A DNA stretch of 64,000 nucleotides from Janthinobacterium fluminis (lineage in GTDB: Bacteria; Pseudomonadota; Gammaproteobacteria; Burkholderiales; Burkholderiaceae_D), in NCBI RefSeq assembly GCF_028595325.1, contig NZ_JAQQXR010000005.1:186001-250000 (forward strand), given 5' to 3'. Positions 35,712-44,929 of the stretch are shown here, in pieces; the first letter of the stretch is position 1; each line of letters begins with the position of its first letter. Made by a program: the position numbers and the translations under genes. Below the pieces are notes generated by a model. The model had not been told where the DNA came from, made no database searches, and worked only from the letters and a program-made list of their open reading frames with translations.

Positions 35712-37179
35712 GCGCAGCCGGGGCGTGTGGTCCCTTCACCACGGCGTAGCGCGCCAGCGTCCGCTGGCGCGCCGCGTCGTGCTGCACGATGGGCTCCGGA
35801 TAGTCGCGCCCCAGGCGAATGCCTTTCTGCTCCAGCAGCATCCGCGGCACCAGCCACGGCGCATGGATTTCACTGTCGTCCAGCGCCTTCAGTTGCGGCA
35901 GGTAGCGGCGGATGAAGCGGCCGCTGGCGTCGAATTTCTCCGACTGCGTGACCGGGTTGAAGATGCGGAAGTAGGGCTGGGCGTCGCAGCCCGACGATGC
36001 CGCCCACTGCCAGCCGCCGTTGTTCGAGGCCAGGTCGAAGTCGTTCAGGTGCAGCGCGAAGTACGCTTCGCCACGGCGCCAGTCTATGCCCAGGTCCTTG
36101 ATCAGGAAGCAGGCCGTGACCATGCGCAGGCGGTTGTGCATATAGCCGCTCTGGTTCAGCTGCGCCATCGCCGCGTCCACCAGCGGATAGCCGGTGCGGC
36201 CTTCGCACCAGGCGGCGAAATCGGCGTCCGCCCGCGGCCCGCTTTCCCATTCTATGGCGTCGTAGGCCGGCTTGAACGCGGCGCCGACGACGTGCGGATG
36301 GTGGAACAGGATCATCGCGTAGAACTCGCGCCAGATCAGCTCGGCCAGCCAGACGGGCGCGCCCTCGCCGCCGACGCCGCGGTCGATCAGCTCGACGACG
36401 CTGCGCACCAGATGGCGCACCGACAGCGTGCCGAAGCGCAGGTGCAGCGACAGGTAGGACGGCCCCTTCAGCGCCGGGAAGTCGCGCGCGCTGGCGTAGT
36501 TGGCAAGGCGCGCCAGGAAGTCCTCGAACAGCTTGGCCGCACCGGACATGCCGGTCGGGATCGCCAGGCTGGCCAGCGCGTCCGGCTCGAAACCCAGTTC
36601 GGCCAGCGTCGGCAAGGCCGCCGGGCCGGCCGGCGCGGCGAAGCGGGCCGCCAGCGGCGCGACCGGCAGCGGCGCCGTGCACGCGGGCTGGGCGCGCAGC
36701 TTTTTCAGCCAGGCATGTTTGTACGGCGTGTACACGGAGAACGGTTTGTCGGACAGCGACAACACTTCGCTCTTGTCGAACACGAGCTGGTCCTTGAAGC
36801 TGAACCACAGGCAGGGCTGCGCCGCCAGCGCCCGCGCCACCCGCGCGTCGCGGGCGATCGCCTGCGGCTCGTAGTCGTCGTTGGCGAAGACGGCGTCGAC
36901 GCCCAGCTCGGCCGCCAGTTGCGGGATGGCGACGGCGGCGTCGGCGTGGCGCACGATCAGCCCGCCGCCGAGCTGGCGCAGCTCCGCGTCCAGCTCGGCC
37001 ACGCAGGCGTGGATGAAGCCGACGCGCCGGTCCTGGCGCGGCAGGCTGTCGAGGATGGCGCGGTCGTAGATGAAAACACAATATACTGTTTTACTTTGCT
37101 GCAATGCATGATGCAGGGCGGCATGGTCGAAGGCGCGCAGGTCGCGGCGCAACCAGACCAGTGATTTATTCAGAGCCAT
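35689..37179 (-). CDS. phrB: Deoxyribodipyrimidine photolyase
   Basis: The 496-residue photolyase has an N-terminal Rossmann-like antenna domain (LVWLRRDLRAFDHAAL) and a C-terminal FAD domain with LSLHLRFGTLSVR, LIWREFYAMILFHHP, YPLVDAAMAQL, YMHNRLRMVTACFLIKDL and NNGGWQWAASSG motifs. It repairs UV-induced cyclobutane pyrimidine dimers using blue light. The ATG at 37179 is preferred over a TTG at 37197. The gene ends inside the 3' end of chpA (opposite strand). No regulator is adjacent. Confidence 0.95.
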   Translation of the reverse strand: MALNKSLVWLRRDLRAFDHAALHHALQQSKTVYCVFIYDRAILDSLPRQDRRVGFIHACVAELDAELRQLGGGLIVRHADAAVAIPQLAAELGVDAVFANDDYEPQAIARDARVARALAAQPCLWFSFKDQLVFDKSEVLSLSDKPFSVYTPYKHAWLKKLRAQPACTAPLPVAPLAARFAAPAGPAALPTLAELGFEPDALASLAIPTGMSGAAKLFEDFLARLANYASARDFPALKGPSYLSLHLRFGTLSVRHLVRSVVELIDRGVGGEGAPVWLAELIWREFYAMILFHHPHVVGAAFKPAYDAIEWESGPRADADFAAWCEGRTGYPLVDAAMAQLNQSGYMHNRLRMVTACFLIKDLGIDWRRGEAYFALHLNDFDLASNNGGWQWAASSGCDAQPYFRIFNPVTQSEKFDASGRFIRRYLPQLKALDDSEIHAPWLVPRMLLEQKGIRLGRDYPEPIVQHDAARQRTLARYAVVKGPHAPAAPTLPAGR

Positions 37180-37370
37180 TTGCGTGTTCGGGGTCAAGGT
37201 AGAAGGTGGTTTTCATGCCTACCATCAGAATATGGCAGCGCGGCAAGCGGCGCAGGCGCCGCCGCCGCCGCAATTCAGTGTAAACTGTCGTTAGTTTCAC
37301 GGCATGTCGCCGGCGACGACGATCTTACCAGCAAAGCAGGATAAGCAAGCCAGCAGAGAGAGCAACGCGT

Positions 37371-38030
37371 ATGAAAAAGAGCAAAACCGGCAAATCTCTA
37401 TCTGGACACGGATCGTTACAGGATCCCACCGACCGCGTGGCGCCGTCCGGCGCCATGGGCGCGGCCGCGCTGAATTTGGCGAATCATTTCCTGATCGCCA
37501 TGCCGTCCATGCAAGACCCTATCTTCGGCGGCACCGTCGTGTATGTCTGCGAGCACAATGAAAACGGCGTGCTCGGCGTGGTCATCAACAAGCCCACCGA
37601 CATGACGATGCAGGTCTTGTTCGAGCGCATAGACTTGAAGCTGAGCGCCGGCCTCGACACGCCCATGGTCAACGAACCTATCATGTTCGGCGGCCCCGTG
37701 CAGGACGACCGCGGCTTCGTGCTGCACACGCCGGGCGGGCGCTACTCGTCGTCGCTGACGGTGACCGACGAGGTGGCCTTCACGACGTCGATCGACGTGC
37801 TCGAAGCCGTCGCCAGCGGCGCCGGCCCGCAGCGCCTGCTGGTGTCGATCGGCTACGCCGGCTGGAGCCCCGGCCAGCTGGAGGACGAGATCGGCCGCAA
37901 CGGCTGGCTCACCGTCGGCGCCGACGCCGACATCCTGTTCGATCTGCCCATCGAGGAGCGCTACGTGGCGGCCATCAAGCTGCTCGGCATCGACCCGCTG
38001 ATGCTGGCCTCCGAGGCCGGCCATGCGTGA
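37371..38030 (+). CDS. yqgE: YqgE/AlgH family protein
   Basis: The 219-residue protein has the YqgE/AlgH domain: NHFLIAMPSMQDPIFGGTVVYVCEH (quoted region spans about residues 38-62), then GVLGVVINKPTDM, FGGPVQDDRGFVLH and GYAGWSPGQLEDEI. The biochemical function is unknown; AlgH was named for an effect on alginate in Pseudomonas. The first 30 residues are charged and extra to the domain. It heads the yqgE-yqgF-pyrR-pyrB-pyrC' run on the plus strand, an arrangement widely conserved in beta- and gammaproteobacteria. Confidence 0.92.
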   Translation: MKKSKTGKSLSGHGSLQDPTDRVAPSGAMGAAALNLANHFLIAMPSMQDPIFGGTVVYVCEHNENGVLGVVINKPTDMTMQVLFERIDLKLSAGLDTPMVNEPIMFGGPVQDDRGFVLHTPGGRYSSSLTVTDEVAFTTSIDVLEAVASGAGPQRLLVSIGYAGWSPGQLEDEIGRNGWLTVGADADILFDLPIEERYVAAIKLLGIDPLMLASEAGHA

Positions 38031-38045
38031 CGCGGGCCGCACCCT

Positions 38046-38450
38046 GTGAGCGCGGCCGTCGACACCGTGCTGGGCTTCGATTTCGGCGTCAAACGCATCG
38101 GCGTGGCGATCGGCAACACCATGCTGCGCCAGGCCCGGCCGCTGAGCGTCATCGCGGCCGTCGCCAACGAGCCGCGCTTCGCCGCCATCGCCGCCCTGAT
38201 CGCCGAGTGGGGCGCGACGCGCGTCGTCGTCGGCCTGCCCAGCCACCCGGACGGCACCGAGCACGAGATGAGCGCGCGCTGCCGCCGCTTCGCCAACCAG
38301 ATGCACGGGCGCTTCGGGCTGCCCGTCGTGCTCGTCGACGAGCGCTATTCCTCGGCCGTCATTGCGGCCAAACGGGGCGAGGTCATCGACGACCGCGCCG
38401 CCTCCATTATTTTGCAACAATATTTTGACGACCATGCCCAATCCAACTAA
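38046..38450 (+). CDS. ruvX: Holliday junction resolvase-like/16S rRNA processing nuclease RuvX
   Basis: The 134-residue YqgF-family protein has LGFDFGVKRIGVAIG, the RNase H-like first strand, then VVVGLPSHPDGTEHEM and VVLVDERYSSAVI with the acidic active-site residues. YqgF acts in 5' maturation of pre-16S rRNA and is related to RuvC-type resolvases. The start is GTG at 38046. It overlaps pyrR by 17 bases. Confidence 0.93.
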   Translation: MSAAVDTVLGFDFGVKRIGVAIGNTMLRQARPLSVIAAVANEPRFAAIAALIAEWGATRVVVGLPSHPDGTEHEMSARCRRFANQMHGRFGLPVVLVDERYSSAVIAAKRGEVIDDRAASIILQQYFDDHAQSN

Positions 38451-38946
38451 CCCTTCCCAACTCGATGCCGAGGCCCTGTACGGGGTCTTGCTGCAACAGC
38501 TGCAGAGCGGCCTGTCCGGCGCCAGCGACGTCGCCATCGTCGGCATCCACTCCGGCGGCGCCTGGCTGGCCGAACGCCTCGCGGCCGACCTCGGCCTGGG
38601 CGCGCGCCTGGGCTTCATCGACGTCTCGTTCTACCGCGACGACTTCGCCCAGAAGGGCTTGCACGCGGACGTCAAGCCGACGCAGATCGGCTTCGACGTC
38701 AACGGCGCCAGCATCGTCCTCGTCGACGACGTGCTCTACACCGGGCGCACCACGCGCGCCGCCATCAACGAGCTGTTCGACTACGGCCGCCCGGCGCGCA
38801 TCATGCTGGCCGCGCTGGTCGACCGGGGCGGCCGGCAACTGCCCGTCGCCGCCGACTTCGTCGCCGCCAGCGTCACGCTGGACACGGCGCAGGCCCTGGT
38901 GCTGCAGCGCGCAGACGCGGGACGATTCACGCTCACCATAGAATAA
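38434..38946 (+). CDS. pyrR: PyrR: pyrimidine operon attenuator-like/uracil phosphoribosyltransferase
   Basis: The 170-residue protein is a type I phosphoribosyltransferase with the PRPP loop [19 protein letters not shown] and [15 protein letters not shown] near the N-terminus, typical of PyrR. In Gram-positives PyrR binds pyr mRNA to attenuate transcription. In proteobacteria its regulatory role is less clear, and I see no obvious anti-terminator upstream. It starts inside the end of ruvX and ends five bases before pyrB. Confidence 0.9.
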   Translation: MPNPTNPSQLDAEALYGVLLQQLQSGLSGASDVAIVGIHSGGAWLAERLAADLGLGARLGFIDVSFYRDDFAQKGLHADVKPTQIGFDVNGASIVLVDDVLYTGRTTRAAINELFDYGRPARIMLAALVDRGGRQLPVAADFVAASVTLDTAQALVLQRADAGRFTLTIE

Positions 38947-38951
38947 ACACC

Positions 38952-39917
38952 ATGCTTAATCCGCAACTGAACAAACACGGCGAGCTGCAGCATCTGCTGA
39001 CCATCGAGGGGCTGCCGAAGTCCATCGTCAACCACATCCTCGACACCGCCTCGTCCTTCGTCGGCATCTCCGACCGCGACGTCAAGAAAGTGCCGCTGAT
39101 GCGCGGCAAAAGCGTCTTCAACCTGTTTTTTGAAAACTCGACGCGCACCCGCACCACCTTCGAGATCGCCTCGAAACGCCTGTCGGCCGACGTCATCAAC
39201 CTGAACATCCAGGCCTCCTCGGCCAGCAAGGGCGAGTCCCTGCTCGACACCATCGACAACCTGTCGGCCATGCACGCCGACATGTTCGTGGTGCGCCACG
39301 CGCAGTCGGGCGCGCCCTACCTGATCGCCAAGCATTTGCACGACACGCGGCAGAACCACGTCCACGTCGTCAACGCCGGCGACGGCCGCCACGCGCACCC
39401 GACCCAGGGCCTGCTCGACATGTACACGATCCGCCACTACAAGCAGGACTTCAGCAAGCTGACGGTGGCCATCGTCGGCGACATCCTGCACAGCCGCGTG
39501 GCGCGCTCGGACATCCACGCGCTGACCACGCTGGGCGTGCCGGAAGTGCGCGCCATCGGCCCGCACACGCTGCTGCCGGGCGGCCTGGAGCAGATGGGCG
39601 TGCGCACCTTCACCGACATGAACGCCGGCTTGAAGGACGTCGACGTGATCATCATGCTGCGCCTGCAGAACGAGCGCATGAACGGCGCCCTGCTGCCGTC
39701 GGCGCAGGAATACTTCAAGAGCTACGGCCTGACGCCGGAGCGGCTGGCGCTGGCCAAGCCGGATGCGATCGTCATGCATCCGGGGCCGATGAACCGCGGC
39801 GTCGAAATCGACTCGGCGGTGGCGGACGGCGCGCAAGCGGTGATTTTGCCGCAGGTGACATTCGGGATCGCGGTACGGATGGCAGTGATGAGCATTTTGG
39901 CGGGAAATCAAGGATGA
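38952..39917 (+). CDS. pyrB: Aspartate carbamoyltransferase, catalytic chain
   Basis: The 321-residue protein has the carbamoyl phosphate motif [13 protein letters not shown] (59-71), the aspartate-binding region and [12 protein letters not shown] near the C-terminus. It makes carbamoyl aspartate, the committed step of pyrimidine synthesis. No pyrI regulatory chain is present; instead the pseudo-dihydroorotase gene overlaps by four bases. This points to the dodecameric PyrB-PyrC' type enzyme of Pseudomonas. Confidence 0.97.
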   Translation: MLNPQLNKHGELQHLLTIEGLPKSIVNHILDTASSFVGISDRDVKKVPLMRGKSVFNLFFENSTRTRTTFEIASKRLSADVINLNIQASSASKGESLLDTIDNLSAMHADMFVVRHAQSGAPYLIAKHLHDTRQNHVHVVNAGDGRHAHPTQGLLDMYTIRHYKQDFSKLTVAIVGDILHSRVARSDIHALTTLGVPEVRAIGPHTLLPGGLEQMGVRTFTDMNAGLKDVDVIIMLRLQNERMNGALLPSAQEYFKSYGLTPERLALAKPDAIVMHPGPMNRGVEIDSAVADGAQAVILPQVTFGIAVRMAVMSILAGNQG

Positions 39918-41209
39918 AATTACATATCAAGAACGGCCACCTGATCGACCCGGCCAACGGCGTCGACAGCCTGCAAGACCTCTTCATCGCCGACGGCGCC
40001 GTGCTGGCCGTGGGCCGGGCGCCGGCCGGCTTCGTCGCCGAGCGCACCATCGACGCCAGCGGCCTGGTCGTCGCGCCCGGCCTGGTCGATCTGTCGGCGC
40101 GCCTGCGCGAGCCCGGCTACGAATACAAGGCCACGCTGGAGTCCGAGCTGCAGGCGGCCATGCAGGGCGGCGTCACGCGCCTGGTCTGCCCGCCCGACAC
40201 CGACCCCGTGCTCGACGAGCCGGGTCTGGTGGAAATGCTCAAGCACCGCGCCAAGACCATCAACCAGGCCCACGTGCACCCGCTGGGCGCGCTGACGGTC
40301 GGCCTGAAGGGGCGGGCGCTGACGGAAATGGCGGAACTGACGGAGGCGGGCTGCATCGGCTTCGCCCAGGCCGAGGAAGCCATCGAAGACACCACCGTGC
40401 TGCTGCGCGCCCTGCAATACGCCAACACCTTCGGCTACACCGTCTGGCTGCGGCCGCAGGACGCCCACATCGGCCGGGGCGGCATCGCCCACAGCGGGCC
40501 GCTGGCCTCGCGCCTGGGCCTGTCCGGCGTGCCCGTCATGTCGGAAACCATCGCCCTGCACACCATCTTCGAACTGATGCGCGCCACCGGCGCCCGCGTC
40601 CACCTGTGCCGCATCTCCTCGGCGGCCGGGCTGGAGCTGATCCGCGCGGCCAAGCGCGAAGGCTTGCCGGTCAGCTGCGACGTCGGCGTCCACCACGTCC
40701 ACCTGACCGACGCCGACATCGGCTTCTTCGACCCGAACGCCCGCGTCACGCCGCCGTTCCGCAGCCAGCGCGACCGCGACGCGATCCGCGCCGGCCTGCT
40801 CGACGGCACCATCGACGCCATGTGCTCGGACCACACGCCGGTCGACGACGACGAAAAACTGCTGCCCTTCGGCGAAGCGTCGCCCGGCGCCACGGGGCTG
40901 GAACTGCTGCTGTCGCTGGCCCTCAAATGGGCCGACGACTACGCCGCCGGGCAGCCCGGCGGGGCGCGGCCGATCGCCCGGGCGCTGGCCAAAGTGACGG
41001 CCGACGCGGCCCGCGTCGCCGGCATACCGGGCGGCAACCTGGCGCCCGGCAGCGTCGCCGACGTCTGCCTGTTCGATCCGAAGGCGCGCTGGACCGTGGC
41101 GGCGCCGGCCCTGGCCAGCCAGGGCAAGCACACCCCCTTCCTCGGCTACGAACTGAGCGGCGTCGTCCAGGCGACCATCGTCGCCGGCCACGTCGCCTTC
41201 CAGCGCTAA
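39914..41209 (+). CDS. Dihydroorotase-like non-catalytic subunit PyrC' (PyrX)
   Basis: The 431-residue amidohydrolase-fold protein is similar to dihydroorotase, but the metal-binding His-x-His is lost: the motif reads [14 protein letters not shown], with Ser61-Ala62-Arg63 in place of the usual His-x-His. The later conserved histidine segment reads [15 protein letters not shown] and [10 protein letters not shown] remain. Such proteins are inactive as dihydroorotases but assemble with PyrB. The coupling to pyrB supports this. An active PyrC must be encoded elsewhere. The non-catalytic reading is strongly supported by the missing residues. Confidence 0.9.
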   Translation: MKLHIKNGHLIDPANGVDSLQDLFIADGAVLAVGRAPAGFVAERTIDASGLVVAPGLVDLSARLREPGYEYKATLESELQAAMQGGVTRLVCPPDTDPVLDEPGLVEMLKHRAKTINQAHVHPLGALTVGLKGRALTEMAELTEAGCIGFAQAEEAIEDTTVLLRALQYANTFGYTVWLRPQDAHIGRGGIAHSGPLASRLGLSGVPVMSETIALHTIFELMRATGARVHLCRISSAAGLELIRAAKREGLPVSCDVGVHHVHLTDADIGFFDPNARVTPPFRSQRDRDAIRAGLLDGTIDAMCSDHTPVDDDEKLLPFGEASPGATGLELLLSLALKWADDYAAGQPGGARPIARALAKVTADAARVAGIPGGNLAPGSVADVCLFDPKARWTVAAPALASQGKHTPFLGYELSGVVQATIVAGHVAFQR

Positions 41210-41225
41210 TTCCCAAACCCAACTT

Positions 41226-41347
41226 TGGGGTCAGGTCTAGACATGGCGGTTTTTGACGCGCAAGCGCACGCGAAAACCGCCATGTCTAGACCTGACCCCA
41301 TTGTTGGTTGGTGGAAAACCGTCATGTCTAGACCTGACCCCTTTTTT
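41226..41347. repeat. REP-like inverted repeat element, three copies
   Basis: A 28-base arm (41226-41253, TGGGGTCAGGTCTAGACATG at its start) is repeated exactly as its reverse complement at 41273-41300, and again with one substitution at 41315-41341. The arms frame GC-rich spacers and the last copy runs into TTTTTT. This is the architecture of REP/BIME palindromes mobilised by RAYT-type transposases. Identity to a known REP class is not checked. It interrupts the pyr operon between pyrC' and the acyltransferase and could act as a terminator. Confidence 0.8.
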
Positions 41348-41361
41348 GTTTTTGGTGTGAT

Positions 41362-42129
41362 TTGAAACTATTGCTTATTTACCGCCTCGGGCGGGTGGCC
41401 GCGCATGTGTCCCTCGGGATGGCGACGTGCGCCGTGGTCTTTCCCTGGCTGGGCACGCCGGCGCGCAACCGCCGCATCCGTGTTTGGTCGTGTCAGTTGA
41501 TGGCGATCTGCGGCGTGCGCGTCGAGCGGGGCGCCGGTTGGGAGCAGGTGTTGCCGCGGGCGATGGTGGTCGCCAACCATGTGTCGTGGCTGGATATTTT
41601 TGTGATGAACGCCGTGCATCCCTGCCGTTTCGTGGCGAAGGCGGAGATCCGCGCCTGGCCGGTGCTGGGCTGGCTCAGCGCCAAGGCCGGCACGGTGTTC
41701 ATCGCGCGCGGCAAGCGCCGCGATTTGCGGCATATTTTCAAGGGGCTGGTGGATAAGCTGGTCGAGGGCGAGCGCATCGCCTTTTTCCCCGAGGGGACGA
41801 CGGCGGCGCAGGGGCAGTTGCTGCCGTTTCACGCGAATCTGTTCGAGGCGGCCATCGACGCCAAGGTGCCGGTGCAGCCGTTCGCGCTGGCCTATGTGGA
41901 CGCCGCCGGCGCTTCGCATCCGGCCGTCGATTTCATCGGCGAGATGAGTTTCGCGCAAAGCTTGGTGATGATTTTGAGCGGCCCGCCCGTGACGGCCCGC
42001 CTGGTCTGTTTGCCGCCCATCGATAGCGTCGGCGCCCACCGCCGCGAGCTGGCGCTGGCCGCCGAGCGCTCGGTGGCGGGCGCGCTCGGCATCGCGGCGC
42101 CGGACGCCGGCGCGGCCGCCCCCGTTTAA
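41362..42129 (+). CDS. PlsC-family 1-acyl-glycerol-3-phosphate acyltransferase
   Basis: The 255-residue protein has an N-terminal membrane segment and the acyltransferase motifs NHVSWLD (HX4D, His73 and Asp78) and FFPEGTT, which define the PlsC-type lysophosphatidate acyltransferases. It would acylate a lysophospholipid precursor at the inner membrane. The only start in the right place is TTG at 41362, without a good ribosome binding site, right after the REP-like element, so expression may be low or the element may have replaced the original leader. A second PlsC-like gene lies at 57443-58183. Confidence 0.85.
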   Translation: MKLLLIYRLGRVAAHVSLGMATCAVVFPWLGTPARNRRIRVWSCQLMAICGVRVERGAGWEQVLPRAMVVANHVSWLDIFVMNAVHPCRFVAKAEIRAWPVLGWLSAKAGTVFIARGKRRDLRHIFKGLVDKLVEGERIAFFPEGTTAAQGQLLPFHANLFEAAIDAKVPVQPFALAYVDAAGASHPAVDFIGEMSFAQSLVMILSGPPVTARLVCLPPIDSVGAHRRELALAAERSVAGALGIAAPDAGAAAPV

Positions 42130-42142
42130 TCGGCGCCGCCGC

Positions 42143-42895
42143 CTAGTTGCTGACGTGCAGCCAGCGCGCGTGCGCGGCCCGCGCCAGGTAGTCGAGCAGG
42201 AAGCCGAGTCCGCCGATGAGGATGATGGCGGCCATCAGTTCCGAGTAGGCCAGGCGGTCGCGGGTGTCGAGGATGAAGTAGCCGATGCCGGCCGAGACGC
42301 CGAGCATTTCCGCCGGCACCAGGACGATCCAGATGATGCCGATGGCTAGCCGCACGCCCGTCAGGATGTCGGCCGTGATGCCCGGCAGGATGACGCGCAG
42401 CACGGTTTCGCTGCGCGTCGCCGACAGGCTGCGCGCCAGCAGCAGCCAGTTCGGGTCGAGCCGGCCGACGCCGGCCGCCGTGTTGAGCAGGATGGGCCAG
42501 ACGGCGGCGAAGGCCAGCAGGAAGTAGACGGGCGCGTCGCCGACGCCCAGCACCATCACGGCCAGCGGCATCCACGACAGCGGCGAGACCATGCGCAGCA
42601 GCTGGAACAGCGGCATGGCGCCGCCGGCGAAGTTTTTCGACGTCGCCACCAGCACCCCCAGCGGCACGCCGAGGACGGCCGCCAGCCCCAGCCCCACCGC
42701 CACTCTTTGCAGGCTGAGCCAGATGTGCAGCCAGATGTCGCGCCCCTGCACCAGTTCGGCCAGCGCCAGCGCGGCCCTGGCCGGCGCGAAGGCGGCCGCG
42801 ATCGGCGTGCTCCGTTCCAGCGCGGCCACGCCGGCGCCCCACAGCAGCAGCGCCAGGCCGAGGCCGGCCAGCGGCAGCAATATCCGTTTCAGCAT
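42143..42895 (-). CDS. ABC transporter permease, NitT/TauT (BPD type)
   Basis: The 250-residue protein has about six hydrophobic helices and the inner-membrane component signature around residues 150-190 (LSATRSETVLRVILPGITADI), matching SsuC/TauC/NrtB-type permeases. It forms the channel for the ATPase (44132-44929) and binding protein (42897-44135) of this module. It is last in the operon, one base after the binding protein gene, and converges with the acyltransferase. The substrate is unknown; the family usually transports nitrate, sulfonates, taurine or pyrimidine-like compounds. Confidence 0.92.
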   Translation of the reverse strand: MLKRILLPLAGLGLALLLWGAGVAALERSTPIAAAFAPARAALALAELVQGRDIWLHIWLSLQRVAVGLGLAAVLGVPLGVLVATSKNFAGGAMPLFQLLRMVSPLSWMPLAVMVLGVGDAPVYFLLAFAAVWPILLNTAAGVGRLDPNWLLLARSLSATRSETVLRVILPGITADILTGVRLAIGIIWIVLVPAEMLGVSAGIGYFILDTRDRLAYSELMAAIILIGGLGFLLDYLARAAHARWLHVSN

Positions 42896-42896
42896 C

Positions 42897-44135
42897 TCAG
42901 ACCGCCACGGTTTCGCTGCGCAGCAGGTTGGCCGGCAGGCCGAACGCGGCCGGGCCGCCGACGGCCGCCAGGGCCTTGCGCACGAAGCGCTCGTCGACCA
43001 GGTCGCGGGCGACGAATTTCGGATCGAGTCCGCTCAGGAAGCGGGTGTCGCCCTCGACCTTGGTGCGGGCGATGGCGCGCACCATCTCCTCGGTGTAGGA
43101 GGCGAACGGGTAGGGCTGGAAGTCGATGCGGCGCTGCTGCCAGTTCTTGTGGGCGATCAGGCCGCGGCTTTCGTAGGCGCTGTAGTCGGTCGTCACCAGC
43201 ACTTTCGACAGCACCTGCAGCGGGTGCGGCGTGTAGCGGTTGTCGCCGCTGGCGGCCAGCAGCTTGGCCGTGTCGAGCTGGTTCGAGCGGGTCCACAGCT
43301 GCGCCTTGACGATGGCCGTGGTGACGCGCTGCGCCCATTCCGGCCGTTCGCTGATGTCGCGCTCGGACAGGAAGGTGACGCAGCAGGCGTGGTTTTTCCA
43401 GACGTCGCCGGAGAAGCGCAGCACCTTGCCGATGCCGGCCGTTTCGGCGGCGGCGTTGAACGGTTCGGCGACGATGAAGCCGGCGATCGACTTGCCGGCC
43501 AGCGCGGAGACCATTTCGGCCGGCGCCATGACGACCAGGTTGACTTCGTTCGGCTTGATGCCGGCGTTGCGCGCGCGCGTCACCGGGGTCAGGCCGGCGG
43601 CCGTGAGGATCTGCTGCAGCAGGATGTTGTGGATCGAGTACCAGAACGGCACGGCGACGGTGCGCCCGCCCAGGTCGGCGACCTTGTCGATGTCGTTGGA
43701 CACCGTCAGCGCGGAGCCGTTGACGTGGTTCCAGGCCACCACCTTGGCGGGGAATTTGGCGCCGTAGCGCACCCACAGCGTGGCCGGCGAGAGCATGTGG
43801 ATGACGTTGACCTGGCCGGAGACGAAGGCTTCGGTGATCTGCGCCCAGCTGCGGAACAGCCGCGGCGTTTCCGTCTTCAGGCCCTCGGCCTCGAACAGCT
43901 TGCGGGCGTGCGCCACCAGCAGCGGGGTGGCGTCGGTGATCGGCAGGTAGCCGATTTTGACGGCCTGGTCGTCGCCCTTGGCGCCCTGGCGCGCCATGGC
44001 GTCGCCGGCGAACAGCAGGGGCGCGGCGGCGCCGGCGCCGGCCAGCGCCGAGAGGCGCAGGAAGTCGCGCCGCGTCAGGCCGCAGTCGCAGTCGGAGGAG
44101 GCGCAGATGTGCAGCGGGTTCGATGTGTCGGTCAT
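42897..44135 (-). CDS. Tat-exported ABC substrate-binding protein (NitT/TauT family)
   Basis: The 412-residue protein has a twin-arginine signal (Arg22-Arg23, TRRDFLRLSALAGAGAAAP, cleavage near AMA) preceded by an unusual short cysteine-rich head (CASSDCDC). The mature part is an NMT1/SsuA-like binding protein (KIGYLPITDATPLLVAHARKL). Tat export suggests folding or cofactor loading in the cytoplasm, which is less usual for this family. ATGA overlap with the ATPase gene shows coupling. The ligand is not predicted. Confidence 0.9.
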   Translation of the reverse strand: MTDTSNPLHICASSDCDCGLTRRDFLRLSALAGAGAAAPLLFAGDAMARQGAKGDDQAVKIGYLPITDATPLLVAHARKLFEAEGLKTETPRLFRSWAQITEAFVSGQVNVIHMLSPATLWVRYGAKFPAKVVAWNHVNGSALTVSNDIDKVADLGGRTVAVPFWYSIHNILLQQILTAAGLTPVTRARNAGIKPNEVNLVVMAPAEMVSALAGKSIAGFIVAEPFNAAAETAGIGKVLRFSGDVWKNHACCVTFLSERDISERPEWAQRVTTAIVKAQLWTRSNQLDTAKLLAASGDNRYTPHPLQVLSKVLVTTDYSAYESRGLIAHKNWQQRRIDFQPYPFASYTEEMVRAIARTKVEGDTRFLSGLDPKFVARDLVDERFVRKALAAVGGPAAFGLPANLLRSETVAV

Positions 44136-44929
44136 GGATGTGTTCCTGGTCGGGTGGCGGAGGGGGATGGCTCGCGCAGCGCCAGCAGGGCGGCGAGGAT
44201 GTCCATTTTGAGTTCGGTGACGGCGCCGCCGTGGCTTTCGCGCGGCGCGGCGATGTCGACGCGCCATTCGCGCACGATGCGGCCGGGCCGTCCACCCATC
44301 AGCAGGATGCGGTCGGCCACCAGGATGGCTTCGTCGATGTCGTGGGTGACCAGCAGCACGGCGCTGTGCCAGCGGTGCACGACGTCGACCAGCAGCGTCT
44401 GCATCTCGGCGCGGGTGATGGCGTCGAGCGCGGAGAACGGCTCGTCGGCGAACAGCAGCTCCGGTTCGCGCGCCAGCGCGCGCGCCAGCGCGACGCGCTG
44501 CGCCATGCCGCCCGACAGCGCGGCCGGGTACAGGTGGGCGCGGCCGGCCAGGCCGACCGCCTCGATGGCCTGGGCGACGCGGGCGTGGTGGCGCTCGGCG
44601 CCGAGCTCGGGCTGGCGCGCGAAGTCGAGGCCGAAGCCGACGTTGCCGGCCACGTCCAGCCAGGGCAGCAGGCTGGCCTGCTGGAACACCAGCGCGCTGC
44701 GCGGGTCCGGCTGCAGCAGCGGCGCGTCGAGGAAGCGGATGCTGCCGCCGGCCGGCGCCTGCAGGCCGGCCAGCACGCGCAGCAGGCTGGATTTGCCGCA
44801 GCCGCTGCCGCCCAGCAGGCAGACGATTTCGCGCGGGCGCACGGCCAGCGAGACGGCCTCGAACAGCGGCGCCGCGCCGGGGTAGCCGAAGCTCAGTTCC
44901 TGCGCCTGCAGCGCCCAGTCGCCCGTCAC
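44132..44929 (-). CDS. ABC transporter ATPase, NitT/TauT type
   Basis: The 265-residue protein has a full ATPase set: Walker A GGSGCGKSS (40-48), signature LSGGMAQR, Walker B LLFADEPFSALD, and a switch histidine in VTHDIDEAI. It resembles SsuB/TauB. The start is GTG at 44929, overlapping the stop of the flavoprotein gene by four bases, and the stop overlaps the binding protein start. Confidence 0.93.
   Translation of the reverse strand: MTGDWALQAQELSFGYPGAAPLFEAVSLAVRPREIVCLLGGSGCGKSSLLRVLAGLQAPAGGSIRFLDAPLLQPDPRSALVFQQASLLPWLDVAGNVGFGLDFARQPELGAERHHARVAQAIEAVGLAGRAHLYPAALSGGMAQRVALARALAREPELLFADEPFSALDAITRAEMQTLLVDVVHRWHSAVLLVTHDIDEAILVADRILLMGGRPGRIVREWRVDIAAPRESHGGAVTELKMDILAALLALREPSPSATRPGTHP

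Noticed and set aside
41226-41347. CRISPR array
   Set aside because: Only three copies in inverted orientation with unequal spacers; the structure fits a REP-like palindrome better.
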